Of a stretch of 64,000 nt of DNA, positions 1 to 9,186 are shown in pieces (position 1 is the first letter of the stretch; the number at the start of each line of letters is the position of its first letter). The notes under the pieces were generated by a model. It made no database searches, was not told the origin of the DNA, and saw nothing but the letters and a program-made list of their open reading frames with translations. The DNA comes from Spirochaetota bacterium (GTDB lineage: Bacteria; Spirochaetota; UBA4802; JAFGDQ01), in assembly GCA_016934735.1 (NCBI GenBank), contig JAFGSG010000071.1, positions 27,369-91,368 of the forward strand, in the 5' to 3' direction. A program made the position numbers and the translations under genes.

Positions 1-623
1 AGCTTCATAAAATTAAAACCATCTGCCCTGCATGTTGAGATATAAAGGATGCCGTCCTTTTTCAGATCTTTATAAGCTTTCTTTAAGATTAGGTCGGGCC
101 TGTGGAGATGTTCAATTGTAGACCATAGAGTGATTAGATCGAATTTTTTTGAAAAGTTAATTTTCATATAATCGCCCTGACGGACATTCAGTCCGAGCCT
201 GTTTGCAAAGTCCACGCAGTCTTTTGATATATCAATGCCGTATGAATGCCAGCCTTTTCCTTTTAAGAAATTTACAAAATAACCAGCTGCGCATCCGATA
301 TCAAGGCTACGGCGTTTTTCTTTTAACCGGTTTTCATATTTATAAAAACCAAGATCTGCAAGATTAAGCTTAAATACGCGCTCAATTTCATTTTTTGTGC
401 TACCGGAAAAATAATTGTCATAGCCCCGTTCTGTTCTTTTTGTAAAGTATGTTTTTTTATAATAGTATGATATTTCTCTTTCATCCGGAACCTGCGACAG
501 GAATTTAAGTCCGCAATTACTGCACTTAACAAGCGTGAACTCATCTCCCATCGCGGATGTTTTTTTAAATACTGTGTTGTTATCTTTTGATGCGCAGATT
601 ATACATGTATCTATTATTTTCAT
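1..623 (-). CDS. SAM-dependent methyltransferase with N-terminal zinc ribbon (3' end cut by window)
   Basis: The reverse strand is open from an ATG at 623 to the window edge, so about 207 residues are visible and the C-terminus is missing. The N-terminus has CIIC (residues 7-10) and CSNCG (about 34-38), a four-cysteine zinc ribbon as found ahead of many class I methyltransferases. The motif SLDIGCAAGYFV is the glycine-rich SAM-binding loop, followed by an acidic motif GIDIS and by TLWSTIEHLHRP, a motif typical of methyltransferase types 11/12. It lies 15 bp downstream of lpxB on the same strand, so it is probably co-transcribed and may modify a small molecule or cell-envelope sugar. The substrate cannot be read from sequence. 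Confidence 0.85.
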   Translation of the reverse strand, partial: MKIIDTCIICASKDNNTVFKKTSAMGDEFTLVKCSNCGLKFLSQVPDEREISYYYKKTYFTKRTERGYDNYFSGSTKNEIERVFKLNLADLGFYKYENRLKEKRRSLDIGCAAGYFVNFLKGKGWHSYGIDISKDCVDFANRLGLNVRQGDYMKINFSKKFDLITLWSTIEHLHRPDLILKKAYKDLKKDGILYISTCRADGFNFMK

Positions 624-638
624 TGTATCCCTTGAATA

Positions 639-1769
639 TTAATCGTTTATCAGCGATATCACTATTTTAGCAATTCTTTGAATAGCTCCAGATTTTCCAA
701 GTATATTTTTAACTTTGCGGATTCCGGCAATCATTTCTTTCAACGAGTTTTTATTGTCCAGATATTTTGAAACTTCGACGAATATTGTTTTACCTGTAAC
801 GTTTCTCTGCAGAAGCTCCGGGCAGATTTTTTTTCCTGCAACAATATTAACCAGCGCAATATTTTTTACTTTAAGAACTAGCTTTGCCAGCAGTTCAGAT
901 AAAATGTCAACTTTGTAAATTACGATCATTGGTTTGCCCAGTATTGCTGTTTCCAGGGTTGCAGTACCTGATGAGATTATAATAAAGTCGCACTTGTTTA
1001 TTGCTTTATAAGTATTGTTAAAAATCAGCTGTATTTTTAATGTCTTATATTGCGGTTTATCGAGTATTTCTTTAATATAGCTGCTCTCGTTTTTTTTTGC
1101 GACAGGAAGAAGAAATGCCGTATTATATTTTTCTTTTATCAGAATGGCAGCATCTAACATTGCAGGAAGATGAAGCTTAACTTCCGAAAGCCTTGAACCA
1201 GGGAGAAGGCCAATGTATATATTTGCGGGTTTGACTGCAATATCGCACGCATCAGCAGATTTTTCTTTGACAATATCTATAAGCGGATTGCCTGTAAAAA
1301 AAGCTCTTACGCCTTCTCTTCTGTATATCTCTTCTTCAAAAGGATAAAGCACAATCATTGCATCGATATATTTTTTTATCTTTTTTATTCTGGAGTAATG
1401 CCATGCCCATATTTGCGGCGATATATAATAGATTATTTTAATATTATTCTTTTTAAGCTTTTCTGCAAGCCGGAGATTGAATCCGGGAAAGTCGACTAAA
1501 ATAACAGAATTAATTTTTTTGGATAAAATAAACCCATAAATATTTTGAAGTGCATTTTTATAAAATCGCAGTTTAAGAAGAGGCTCAATGATTCCCATAC
1601 AGGCAAAATCTTTATAATTATACAGAAGCTTTACATTTTCTTTTTTAAGATTTTCTCCGCCGACGCCGTAAAAATCGATTTCATTGTTTAGATTTTTAAC
1701 AGCATTGACAAGCATGCCTGCATGCACATCTCCGCTTGTTTCCCCTGTCATTATGAATACTTTTTTCAT
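639..1769 (-). CDS. lpxB: Lipid-A-disaccharide synthase
   Basis: This 376-residue protein matches the GT19 family LpxB, which joins UDP-2,3-diacylglucosamine and 2,3-diacylglucosamine-1-phosphate (lipid X) to form the lipid A disaccharide at the inner membrane. It has the family N-terminus with GETSGDVHAGMLV (residues 9-21), then FYGVGG, the VDFPGFNLRLA block, and the C-terminal nucleotide-binding half with LLPGSRLSEV and SSGTATLE. The length is normal for the family. It is the clearest sign that the cell makes lipid A and has an outer membrane. No other lpx gene is near; the downstream neighbour is a methyltransferase in the same direction. Confidence 0.96.
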   Translation of the reverse strand: MKKVFIMTGETSGDVHAGMLVNAVKNLNNEIDFYGVGGENLKKENVKLLYNYKDFACMGIIEPLLKLRFYKNALQNIYGFILSKKINSVILVDFPGFNLRLAEKLKKNNIKIIYYISPQIWAWHYSRIKKIKKYIDAMIVLYPFEEEIYRREGVRAFFTGNPLIDIVKEKSADACDIAVKPANIYIGLLPGSRLSEVKLHLPAMLDAAILIKEKYNTAFLLPVAKKNESSYIKEILDKPQYKTLKIQLIFNNTYKAINKCDFIIISSGTATLETAILGKPMIVIYKVDILSELLAKLVLKVKNIALVNIVAGKKICPELLQRNVTGKTIFVEVSKYLDNKNSLKEMIAGIRKVKNILGKSGAIQRIAKIVISLIND

Positions 1770-2057
1770 TGAAAGCTGTATTATTAATTTTTTACTAATC
1801 TGCGATATTCAGGCTGTTAATGATAACAGTAGTTGTTATAATGATTAAATAATAATACTATAATTATAAAGAAACACAATAATCGGCAATAATAAATAAT
1901 TTTATTATTGATTTTATCTATAGTATAAAATATTATACAATCGATATGCTGAGAGAGTTCCTGTGAAATTTATAAAAGTCAATTAAGATTATATTTTATT
2001 AATTTTAATATTGAGAAATATTTTTTTTCTAAATAAATTACCATAGGAGAAATAATT

Positions 2058-2228
2058 ATGAAGCTATCTGCACCAAAATTCGTTCTTTGGCTAATAGCCC
2101 TGATAATAGGTGTTCTCGGTCTATTGGGATATCTTATCTCAATCCCGTTTATCACTGTCTATGCGTTTTGGCTGGTTTTCATTGGATTTGTCCTGTTGCT
2201 GATTGGAACTGCTTTTAAGGGAATCTAG
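2058..2228 (+). CDS. Small two-helix membrane protein (56 aa)
   Basis: This short ORF starts with ATG after a good ribosome binding site (AGGAGA, 2045-2050, 7 bp spacing) and ends with TAG. The 56-residue product starts MKLSAPK and then has two hydrophobic stretches, about residues 8-29 and 33-52, with a short polar turn (SIP) between them, so it should be a hairpin in the inner membrane. Small proteins with this MKLSAPK start and two helices occur in several anaerobic bacteria; no function is known to me. It stands alone between lpxB (divergent) and the ABC importer. Confidence 0.75.
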   Translation: MKLSAPKFVLWLIALIIGVLGLLGYLISIPFITVYAFWLVFIGFVLLLIGTAFKGI

Positions 2229-2614
2229 GTATAAGGTGAAACGATTGCATATATGCTATTGTCGTATTAACAGCGATTTATTTATGACTAAATGTATGCA
2301 AGGGTCGATCCGTATTTGTAAATAGTAAATAAGCCCAAGCTATGGCGGATATTTTCTTAAGGCAGATATCCGTCATGTGCTTCATGAATTTTCTTACCTG
2401 TAATTTTAAATATTTTATCGCCTTATTATCCTTTTACGGTAATGAAGATGCGGAAATTATGTCTGCAACAACAGCTTCCTGTCCATTAGAAAATGCGTAT
2501 GCAGGGAACAGGAAAATCCGAACTTTTATCTGGAAAAATATAGGATAAAATAATATTCAGCGAATATTTTAATATTCAGATCCATAATAAGCAGGATTAT
2601 AAATAATTCTGCGC
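2229..2614. other. Intergenic stretch without a supportable gene
   Basis: This stretch lies between the 3' ends of the small membrane protein and the ABC fusion gene. A 68-codon frame starting at 2342 has no ribosome binding site and no recognisable domain, and I do not call it. No strong hairpin followed by a T-run is visible. Confidence 0.5.
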
Positions 2615-4018
2615 CTATTTACTGCGAATTATATTCCCTTCCTTCATCTCATACAAAGTTATATTTCTGTTTGTAAGTTCTTCAGGATAATGCGTAATTA
2701 TTATAGAAGGGATTTTTCGTTTTACAAAGAGGTCAAAATACATATCCCATAGTTTTATTCTGGCTTCTTTATGCAGATTGTTAAAGGGTTCATCCAAAAT
2801 CATAAAATCGGGATTAAGCATTAATGCCCGGGCAAAAGACAGAAGTTTTTTCATTCCTCCGCTTAATTCATCAGGGTAGAGATTTATATTCTCTGTCAGT
2901 TCGCAGAGTTCAAGAAAATATAGGGTTATACTTTCATAACCTTGTATCCTTTTCCAGCGCGCAGGCAGGGAAGCATTGCCAAAACAGTCAAGATGGTTTA
3001 ATAACACGTCTTCCTGAAAAATCATTCCTGGATTGCATGGGAGAGAAACGCTGCCTGAATGTGGTTTAAGTATACCGCAAATTATTTTCGCAAGGGTTGT
3101 TTTACCGCATCCTGAATTGCCCGTAAGCACAGCGGTTTCTCCGGACGATATGTGAAAATGTTCCAGAGAAATTATATTTTTTTTGCTGTAAGAGAATATT
3201 ACATTTTTTAAATCCAGGCTTGTGAAGGCCGGATTAAAATAATTATTTGGAATGAATTTATTTTTTTCAGCAGTCATGCTTTTTCTTCTATTCGGGAAAA
3301 AATAATTCCCTACCCAACGGCTAAAAAAAGCCAGTATGCCAACTATTATTAAAAATAAAAGAGCGGTTGCATAAAAGGAAGTCATATCGAACGTATAAAA
3401 ATATTCATTTACAATCCTTCCAATCCCGTTCTTTGCTCCAAACCATTCACCGATAATTGAACTTTTTAAAGCAAGTATTACACCGAGAATTAATATGGTT
3501 TTTAAGTATGGAGCAAGTGAGGGAATAATCAATTCAGTAAGTTTCATTTTTTTTGAATCGGCGTATATCCTGAACATATCCCGCATTAAAGGGCTAATTG
3601 TCTTTCTGCCTTCCTGGATGTTTATTATAACGAGCGGCAATGTAATAAAAAATACAACTACAACAGGGGCTGCCCCCTCTGTTCCGACTATCAGCATCAG
3701 AGGAATTATCCATAGTATTGGCGGCGCTCCCTGTAGTATTATTACGGGGAAAAAGAAAATCCTTTCTATGGCAAGTATGCTTCCTGTTGCTATGCCTATT
3801 CCAGTACCAATAACAAATGCAAGAGCGAATCCGGATAATGTTCTTATAATAGTAATTGCGAGATTAATATAGGTCGAGGGCAGCATAAGTATTTGACACA
3901 GCTTAAGCAATACTTTATGCGGGTAGGGGATTATGCTTTCGGTGAAGACTTCAGACATGATTATCCAGACAGTGGCTATTAAGATAATCCCGGATGTATA
4001 ATAAGCAATCTTTTTCAT
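2615..4018 (-). CDS. ABC transporter permease-ATPase fusion (nitrate/sulfonate/taurine type)
   Basis: One 467-residue chain carries both the membrane and ATP-hydrolysing parts of an importer. Residues 1-250 have about six hydrophobic helices and the cytoplasmic EAA-type loop typical of SsuC/TauC-like permeases. A linker follows, then an ATPase from about residue 265: Walker A GNSGCGKTT (near 303), signature LSGGMKKL, Walker B FMILDEP and the H-loop ITHYPEE. In this family the two parts are normally separate genes. The binding-protein gene lies 36 bp upstream in the same direction, so the pair forms a complete uptake system. The substrate may be an aliphatic sulfonate, a thiamine precursor or another small organic compound; it cannot be decided from sequence. 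Confidence 0.88.
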   Translation of the reverse strand: MKKIAYYTSGIILIATVWIIMSEVFTESIIPYPHKVLLKLCQILMLPSTYINLAITIIRTLSGFALAFVIGTGIGIATGSILAIERIFFFPVIILQGAPPILWIIPLMLIVGTEGAAPVVVVFFITLPLVIINIQEGRKTISPLMRDMFRIYADSKKMKLTELIIPSLAPYLKTILILGVILALKSSIIGEWFGAKNGIGRIVNEYFYTFDMTSFYATALLFLIIVGILAFFSRWVGNYFFPNRRKSMTAEKNKFIPNNYFNPAFTSLDLKNVIFSYSKKNIISLEHFHISSGETAVLTGNSGCGKTTLAKIICGILKPHSGSVSLPCNPGMIFQEDVLLNHLDCFGNASLPARWKRIQGYESITLYFLELCELTENINLYPDELSGGMKKLLSFARALMLNPDFMILDEPFNNLHKEARIKLWDMYFDLFVKRKIPSIIITHYPEELTNRNITLYEMKEGNIIRSK

Positions 4019-4054
4019 TTATACTGTTTTAATTTTACTAAATCGGAAAACCAA

Positions 4055-4966
4055 TTAGTAGTTAAAGAAAAATTTTTCATCAATAACTGTTGTATTCCCG
4101 ATCTTTTCCTGGTACTTTCTGCAAAGCTCAGCTCCAGTTGCCGACTCGGGTAAATCAAAAATGACTTTTTCCAATGCTCTTTCAATAACCAAATTATCAA
4201 TTTGAAAAACATCTCTGTATTTAAGAGATAATTCTTTGGGATTTTTATCAATGTAGTTAATATTTTTTATTAATTTTTTTACTATGTTTCTTAAAAATGC
4301 TGCATTTATTTTAGCGAATGATTTTTTAGTAAATAAAGATACCTGCGGAGAGCGGCCATCCCCATCGTTTATTTCCTTCCATTTTTCGGAAAATGAAAAT
4401 ACTTCATATGCCTTCTTTTCTAAAATCAGCTTGGAAGCAAGAGGCTCCGGTACACAAATCCCTTCTGCTTTTCCTGCAAGTAAAAATCCAACCTGCTGCC
4501 CGATAGGAGCATAATCGATTATAACCCGATCCAGTAAATTTTCATTTTTTAAAATTGCCTTAAGCTGAAGTTCCAGAGGGCTCTTTGCAAAAGGAACCAG
4601 GATTCTTTTTCCCGAAAAGTCAGCCAGGTTTGTAAATTGTTCTTCCGTGCTTACAAGAGAAGAAACACCCCACACAGGAGTTGCGACCATCACTACGTCA
4701 TTGGAGGCAAGATAATAAGTAAGTCCCAGAGAAAATCCTGTCATAAGGACAGGAAATTTTCCTTTAATAAATTCAGCCATTGACATTATATGATCGTCAA
4801 AAGTATGAACTTTAATTTTAAAATTATCAATCAGGATATTATCCAATTCCATTACAGGTATTGAAGAAAGCGTTCTTGGCACATAAATATCGATTGTTAA
4901 ATTTTTCTCCCCCGCATTTGATATAACTATAGTTGAAAAGAATATCAGTAATAATATTTTTTTCAC
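4055..4966 (-). CDS. ABC transporter substrate-binding protein (NMT1/SsuA-like)
   Basis: This is a 303-residue exported binding protein. It begins with a signal peptide (MKKILLLIFFSTIVISNA, cleavage near residue 18) without a clear lipobox. The body resembles the NMT1/SsuA/ThiY group of periplasmic binding proteins, including the segment LTGFSLGLTYYLA-like for ligand contact, GKRILVPF at the domain crossover and GKAEGICVPEP in the second lobe. It is the upstream gene of the pair with the permease-ATPase fusion and would deliver the ligand to it. Members of the group bind sulfonates, nitrate or pyrimidine precursors, so the ligand remains open. Confidence 0.85.
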   Translation of the reverse strand: MKKILLLIFFSTIVISNAGEKNLTIDIYVPRTLSSIPVMELDNILIDNFKIKVHTFDDHIMSMAEFIKGKFPVLMTGFSLGLTYYLASNDVVMVATPVWGVSSLVSTEEQFTNLADFSGKRILVPFAKSPLELQLKAILKNENLLDRVIIDYAPIGQQVGFLLAGKAEGICVPEPLASKLILEKKAYEVFSFSEKWKEINDGDGRSPQVSLFTKKSFAKINAAFLRNIVKKLIKNINYIDKNPKELSLKYRDVFQIDNLVIERALEKVIFDLPESATGAELCRKYQEKIGNTTVIDEKFFFNY

Positions 4967-5435
4967 AACATTTCCCCTTCATTCATTTATAATACAAGAA
5001 AATAATTACATAATAAATAAATTGTCAAACTGAATAAAAATTATAACAGAAGATCTTTTGTCTTTTCTTAAAAACATATGCACAATAAATTTGTTTTAAA
5101 GCAAGACAAGATAATATTTAAAAATGTAAAATTACCGGCACTGTTCTATTATAAGCAGTTTCATTATGCTTGACATAAAAAAGGGGTGTTACTTAATTAA
5201 AACATCACTTAGTAATCTGAATCAGCCAACTTTTATATTAATTAAACGGCGAAATATATCAGAATACTATAACCGGTACACTCCATACGGGCAACAACCG
5301 GGGCGCCATTGCGATTATTGTCCAGTTTAAGAAAAACCTATAAAATATATGATGAATTTACTGCATTCTATAATACACTTATTTAATATGAATATTTATT
5401 GAGCTTTGTTAAAATATATACGACAGGGTAAGAAT
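4967..5435. other. Divergent intergenic region upstream of the hydrogenase operon
   Basis: This 469 bp region separates two divergent transcription units. A TTGACA box occurs at 5170-5175 with a poor -10 match about 17 bp later, so any promoter call here is weak. Positions 5271-5330 form a noticeably GC-richer island inside AT-rich DNA, but I recognise no known RNA element in it. Confidence 0.4.
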
Positions 5436-8400
5436 ATGGTCAATGTTACAATTAACGGAAAAGAGTATTCAGTAAAAGAGGATTCGACAATTATTGATGC
5501 AGCGCGGGCAAACGGTATAGATATTCCAGCCCTCGGATACGATCCGCGCGTAAGCCCGCCGAGCAATGTGGAAGCAGCATTTGTTGAAGTCACACTGGGA
5601 GATAAGACAAGATTTATATCCGCAACATCTTCACTTGTTGAAATCGGCATGTCTATCCGGACTGAATCCGATGCCTTAAAAAATTACAGACAGATATATC
5701 TGCAGGCCCTGTTGCGTCATCATTACGGGGACTGTGCCGCTCCATGCGTTCAGCACTGTCCAGCAAATATTGATATTCAGAAATATATTTATCATGTCAG
5801 CTGCGGTAATTTTTTGGAGGCTCTTGCGGTCATTAAAGATAGCAATCCGCTGCCCTCTGTGTGCGGGCGCGTTTGTCCGCATCCGTGCGAAACAGACTGC
5901 AGGCGAAATGCATTGGACGGCGCGGTCAATATAAACGGTATAAAACGATTTGTTGCGGACTGGAATGTATCGCAGCCTAGTCAGTACAAACCCGAGTGCA
6001 GTCCGGATACTGGATATAGGATTGCAGTAGTAGGCGCTGGCCCTGCAGGTCTTACTGCCGCCTGGTTTTTAAGACGGGCTGGTCATCAGGTTACAATATT
6101 TGAAATGCAGGAAGCAGCCGGCGGCATGCTGCGCTGGGGTATACCGTATTACCGGCTTCCGGAAAGAGATTTGGATATAGAAATTAAAGCAATAATTGAT
6201 CTGGGTGTTGATATTAAATATAATAAAGCATTAGGCCGTGATTTTACTCTTGAATCACTTATAAGGGACGGATTTAATGCTGTGTTTACCGCGTTGGGGG
6301 CTCAAAAGGCAACCTCAATGGGTGTCAAAGGCGAAGATCTCGACGGCGTTATGTCCGGTCTGGATTTTCTGGCTAGGCTTGGGCGCAACGGGAAACCGTC
6401 ACTCGGAGAAAGAGTCATAGTATTAGGGGGCGGAAATACTGCTATGGATGCTGCGCGCAGCGCCGTGCGTCTGGGCGTAAAGGATGTTACCATTGTGTAT
6501 CGCAGGAGCAGACAGGAAATGCCTGCTCAAAAGATTGAAGTAGATGAAGCTATAGAAGAAGGGGTCAACTTCCAGTTTTTATCTACGCCCGTGTCGATAC
6601 AAAAGAGCGGGAATATGCTGCAGGTCAACTGTATGAGGATGGTGCTTGGTGAGCCGGATAAAAGCGGCAGGCGCCGCCCGGTCCCGCAGGAAGGTTCTGA
6701 ATTTACCCTTACCGCTTCCACTGTAATTTCCGCAATAGGCCAGTCTGTTGACGGGCAGTGCATCGGCGATACAAGGCTGCTTGATAAATGGGGCAATATC
6801 CTGGTTGATTCAAAATCGATGCAGACTTCCATTCCATGGGTTTTTTCCGGAGGAGACTGTGTCACAGGGCCCGATATAGCCGTAACGGCAATTGGCGCAG
6901 GCAAAAGAGCTGCGCAGTCGATTGATCAGTATGTCAGAACCGGTAAAGTTATTTTACCCGAAGAACCGTATACATGTACAAAAGGAGAATGGAGCAGCCT
7001 TCCGGCTGAAACTTTTAAAGGAGTTAAATACGATAACCGCAGGGAAGTGCCTTCACTGCCTCCAAATACGCGGAAGAATAATTTTGATGAATCATCAATT
7101 ACGTGGGATGCTGAAACAGCAATGGCTGAAGCTTCCCGCTGCCTGGCCTGCGGCTGCACCGAACGATATGATTGCTCACTCCGCACTTATGCGAGCCGGT
7201 ATGGTGTTCAGCACGATACCTCACAGCCTGCCAAACCTTTACCTGTTGACGATAATCATCCTATTATTACAAGGGATACAGGCAAATGTATTTTATGCGG
7301 ACTTTGCCTCAAGGTCTGCCGCGAAATGGAAGGCGTTTCGGCTTTGAGTTTTTATGAAACAAACAACATCCTGACTATCGGCCCGAACGATCACAAACCT
7401 CTTGATATGACCACGTGTGTTTCATGCGGCCATTGTGCAACCGTTTGCCCGACCGGAGCTCTAACTCTTAAGCCAACTCTGCCGGATGTCTACCGCGCGC
7501 TGAAAAATGAGGAACTTACTGTCATTGCCCAGATAGCACCTGCCGTACGCGCTTCATTCGGAGACTATTATGGCATTGACGCAGCACAGGTTATGCCTGT
7601 TTTAAGCTCTTCCCTGAAAAAACTCGGATTCGACTTTGTATTCGATACATGCTGGGCGGCAGATTTAACTATTATGGAAGAAGGAACCGAATTTCTTTCG
7701 CGTCTTGCCAATGGAGGGGTGCTGCCGCAGATGACTTCATGCTGTCCTGCATGGGTCAATTATTGCGAAAAAATGGCTCCTGATATTTTACCGCATCTTT
7801 CTTCGTGTAAATCTCCGCAGCAGATGTTCGGAGCGGTTATGAAGCAGTACTTCACCAAACAGCTTAATGTACGTCCGGAAGCATTATACTTTGTTTCAAT
7901 AATGCCGTGCAACGCCAAAAAATACGAGTCCATGAGACCGGAATTCAGTACGGGTGACACACCGGATGTAGATAAAGTAATGACCACCACGGATATTATC
8001 GATATGTTAAAAGAGAGAAATATTGATCCATGCTGCATTGAACCGGGTCAGGTTGACGCTTTCTTCGGAAAAGTTAGCGGAGCAGGGATTATCTTCGGCG
8101 CAAGCGGAGGTGTAGCCGAAGCTGCCCTGCGTCTTGCTGCAGAGCGTGTAACCGGCAAACAGATGGAAAGTTTTGAATATGAAGGAGTAAGGGGGCTTCA
8201 GGGTGTAAAGGAAAGCGTTGTTACACTGGGAGACTCTAAAGTCCGTCTTGCGGTTGTAAGCGGTCTCCAGAATGCCCAGAAGCTGATTGACCGCATCAGA
8301 GCCGGAGACGCTCCTTATGACCTGATCGAAGTCATGGCATGCCCCGGCGGATGCATTAACGGGTCGGGCAATCCGGCTCCCATGCTGCATGCGGATACGG

Positions 8401-8858
8401 AACAGCGGCTGGAAGTATTATACAGGCTGGATCAGGAAGCTCCGATACGGAAAAGCCAGGACAATCCTGCGGTTCAGGCGATCTACAACAACTGGCTCGG
8501 CGAGCCGTTCTCCAGGATGTCGCATCATTCACTGCATACAACATATCGCAGGCGATCGATGCGTACCCATGATGCACCTTTGGAACCGCTGAAGATAGAA
8601 TCGCATACAATCGGCGTATGCATAGGCACCAACTGCTATGTCAAGGGTTCATGGAAGCTTCTGGAGGGGCTTTCCATTGAATTGAAGCAGCGCGGGTTGT
8701 CCGATCAGTTTCGCGTACAGGCCAGATTCTGTACCGGTGAATGTGAAGCAGGCCCGAATATTGTGATAGGCGGCAGAGTTATACCCATTCAGGACATGAA
8801 TGATTCCGCATCTATTGTAGATGAGCACTTGCTGCCGTTAATTAATAAAAAAAGATAA
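5436..8858 (+). CDS. Multidomain NAD(P)H-linked [FeFe]-hydrogenase with GltD/NfnB-type module
   Basis: This 1140-residue enzyme should couple H2 formation or uptake to NAD(P)H and ferredoxin in the cytoplasm. Domains in order: a [2Fe-2S]-ferredoxin-like fold (1-80) whose cysteine ligands are all replaced; a GltD-type double [4Fe-4S] segment (98-170); FAD site GAGPAG (200-205); NAD(P) site GGGNTAMDAA (331-340) followed by YRRSRQ, the NADPH-type arginine pair; two [4Fe-4S] motifs (about 618-675); the H-cluster domain with TSCCPAW (767-773), MPCNAKKYE (823-831) and MACPGGC (967-973); and a C-terminal NuoE-like domain with Cys 1062, 1067, 1099 and 1103. I choose the ATG at 5436; a TTG at 5406 would only add ten unconserved residues. 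It heads the operon with the small ferredoxin and sensory hydrogenase. The maturases HydEFG are not in the window. Confidence 0.93.
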   Translation: MVNVTINGKEYSVKEDSTIIDAARANGIDIPALGYDPRVSPPSNVEAAFVEVTLGDKTRFISATSSLVEIGMSIRTESDALKNYRQIYLQALLRHHYGDCAAPCVQHCPANIDIQKYIYHVSCGNFLEALAVIKDSNPLPSVCGRVCPHPCETDCRRNALDGAVNINGIKRFVADWNVSQPSQYKPECSPDTGYRIAVVGAGPAGLTAAWFLRRAGHQVTIFEMQEAAGGMLRWGIPYYRLPERDLDIEIKAIIDLGVDIKYNKALGRDFTLESLIRDGFNAVFTALGAQKATSMGVKGEDLDGVMSGLDFLARLGRNGKPSLGERVIVLGGGNTAMDAARSAVRLGVKDVTIVYRRSRQEMPAQKIEVDEAIEEGVNFQFLSTPVSIQKSGNMLQVNCMRMVLGEPDKSGRRRPVPQEGSEFTLTASTVISAIGQSVDGQCIGDTRLLDKWGNILVDSKSMQTSIPWVFSGGDCVTGPDIAVTAIGAGKRAAQSIDQYVRTGKVILPEEPYTCTKGEWSSLPAETFKGVKYDNRREVPSLPPNTRKNNFDESSITWDAETAMAEASRCLACGCTERYDCSLRTYASRYGVQHDTSQPAKPLPVDDNHPIITRDTGKCILCGLCLKVCREMEGVSALSFYETNNILTIGPNDHKPLDMTTCVSCGHCATVCPTGALTLKPTLPDVYRALKNEELTVIAQIAPAVRASFGDYYGIDAAQVMPVLSSSLKKLGFDFVFDTCWAADLTIMEEGTEFLSRLANGGVLPQMTSCCPAWVNYCEKMAPDILPHLSSCKSPQQMFGAVMKQYFTKQLNVRPEALYFVSIMPCNAKKYESMRPEFSTGDTPDVDKVMTTTDIIDMLKERNIDPCCIEPGQVDAFFGKVSGAGIIFGASGGVAEAALRLAAERVTGKQMESFEYEGVRGLQGVKESVVTLGDSKVRLAVVSGLQNAQKLIDRIRAGDAPYDLIEVMACPGGCINGSGNPAPMLHADTEQRLEVLYRLDQEAPIRKSQDNPAVQAIYNNWLGEPFSRMSHHSLHTTYRRRSMRTHDAPLEPLKIESHTIGVCIGTNCYVKGSWKLLEGLSIELKQRGLSDQFRVQARFCTGECEAGPNIVIGGRVIPIQDMNDSASIVDEHLLPLINKKR

Positions 8859-8873
8859 AAGGTAAAACATTTT

Positions 8874-9149
8874 ATGCTGCTTATAACTATCTGCGTGGGC
8901 AGTTCCTGCAGTTTGAGAGGTTCGGACGAACTGGCTATGGAATTACAGAAGCTAATTAAAAAGGAACAGCTTGAAGGGCTGGTAGATATTGTAGGGGCAT
9001 TCTGCATGGATTTGTGTTCAAAGGGCGTTTCAGTACGCGTAGGGGATGCTCAATTCAGCGGAATTAAACCGGAGCAGGCGGAAGAATTCTTTTATAAGGA
9101 AATCATAAGCCGGGCGGATAGAAAACTCCTGAGCAGAAATCCGGATTGA
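8874..9149 (+). CDS. Small thioredoxin-like [2Fe-2S] ferredoxin (NuoE C-terminal type)
   Basis: The 91-residue product has Cys7, Cys12, Cys44 and Cys48, spaced as in the [2Fe-2S] cluster of thioredoxin-like ferredoxins and the C-terminal half of NuoE/HndA. It resembles the last domain of the hydrogenase encoded 15 bp upstream, and sits in the same operon. It probably passes electrons to or from the hydrogenase or to the downstream sensory protein. The N-terminal helical domain of full NuoE is absent. Confidence 0.85.
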   Translation: MLLITICVGSSCSLRGSDELAMELQKLIKKEQLEGLVDIVGAFCMDLCSKGVSVRVGDAQFSGIKPEQAEEFFYKEIISRADRKLLSRNPD

Positions 9150-9186
9150 ACCGGAGTTATGCTATACTGCCGGGAAAAGAGGGAAT

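Noticed and set aside
2342-2548. 68-codon open frame on the plus strand
   Set aside because: It has no ribosome binding site, no recognisable domain and a cysteine/methionine-rich composition unlike its neighbours.
4015-4251. 78-codon frame overlapping the end of the ABC binding-protein gene
   Set aside because: It lies inside and out of frame with a clearly recognisable gene and has no domain of its own.
5406-5435. Upstream TTG start for the hydrogenase
   Set aside because: It would add ten residues outside the conserved domain; the ATG at 5436 begins exactly at the ferredoxin-like fold.
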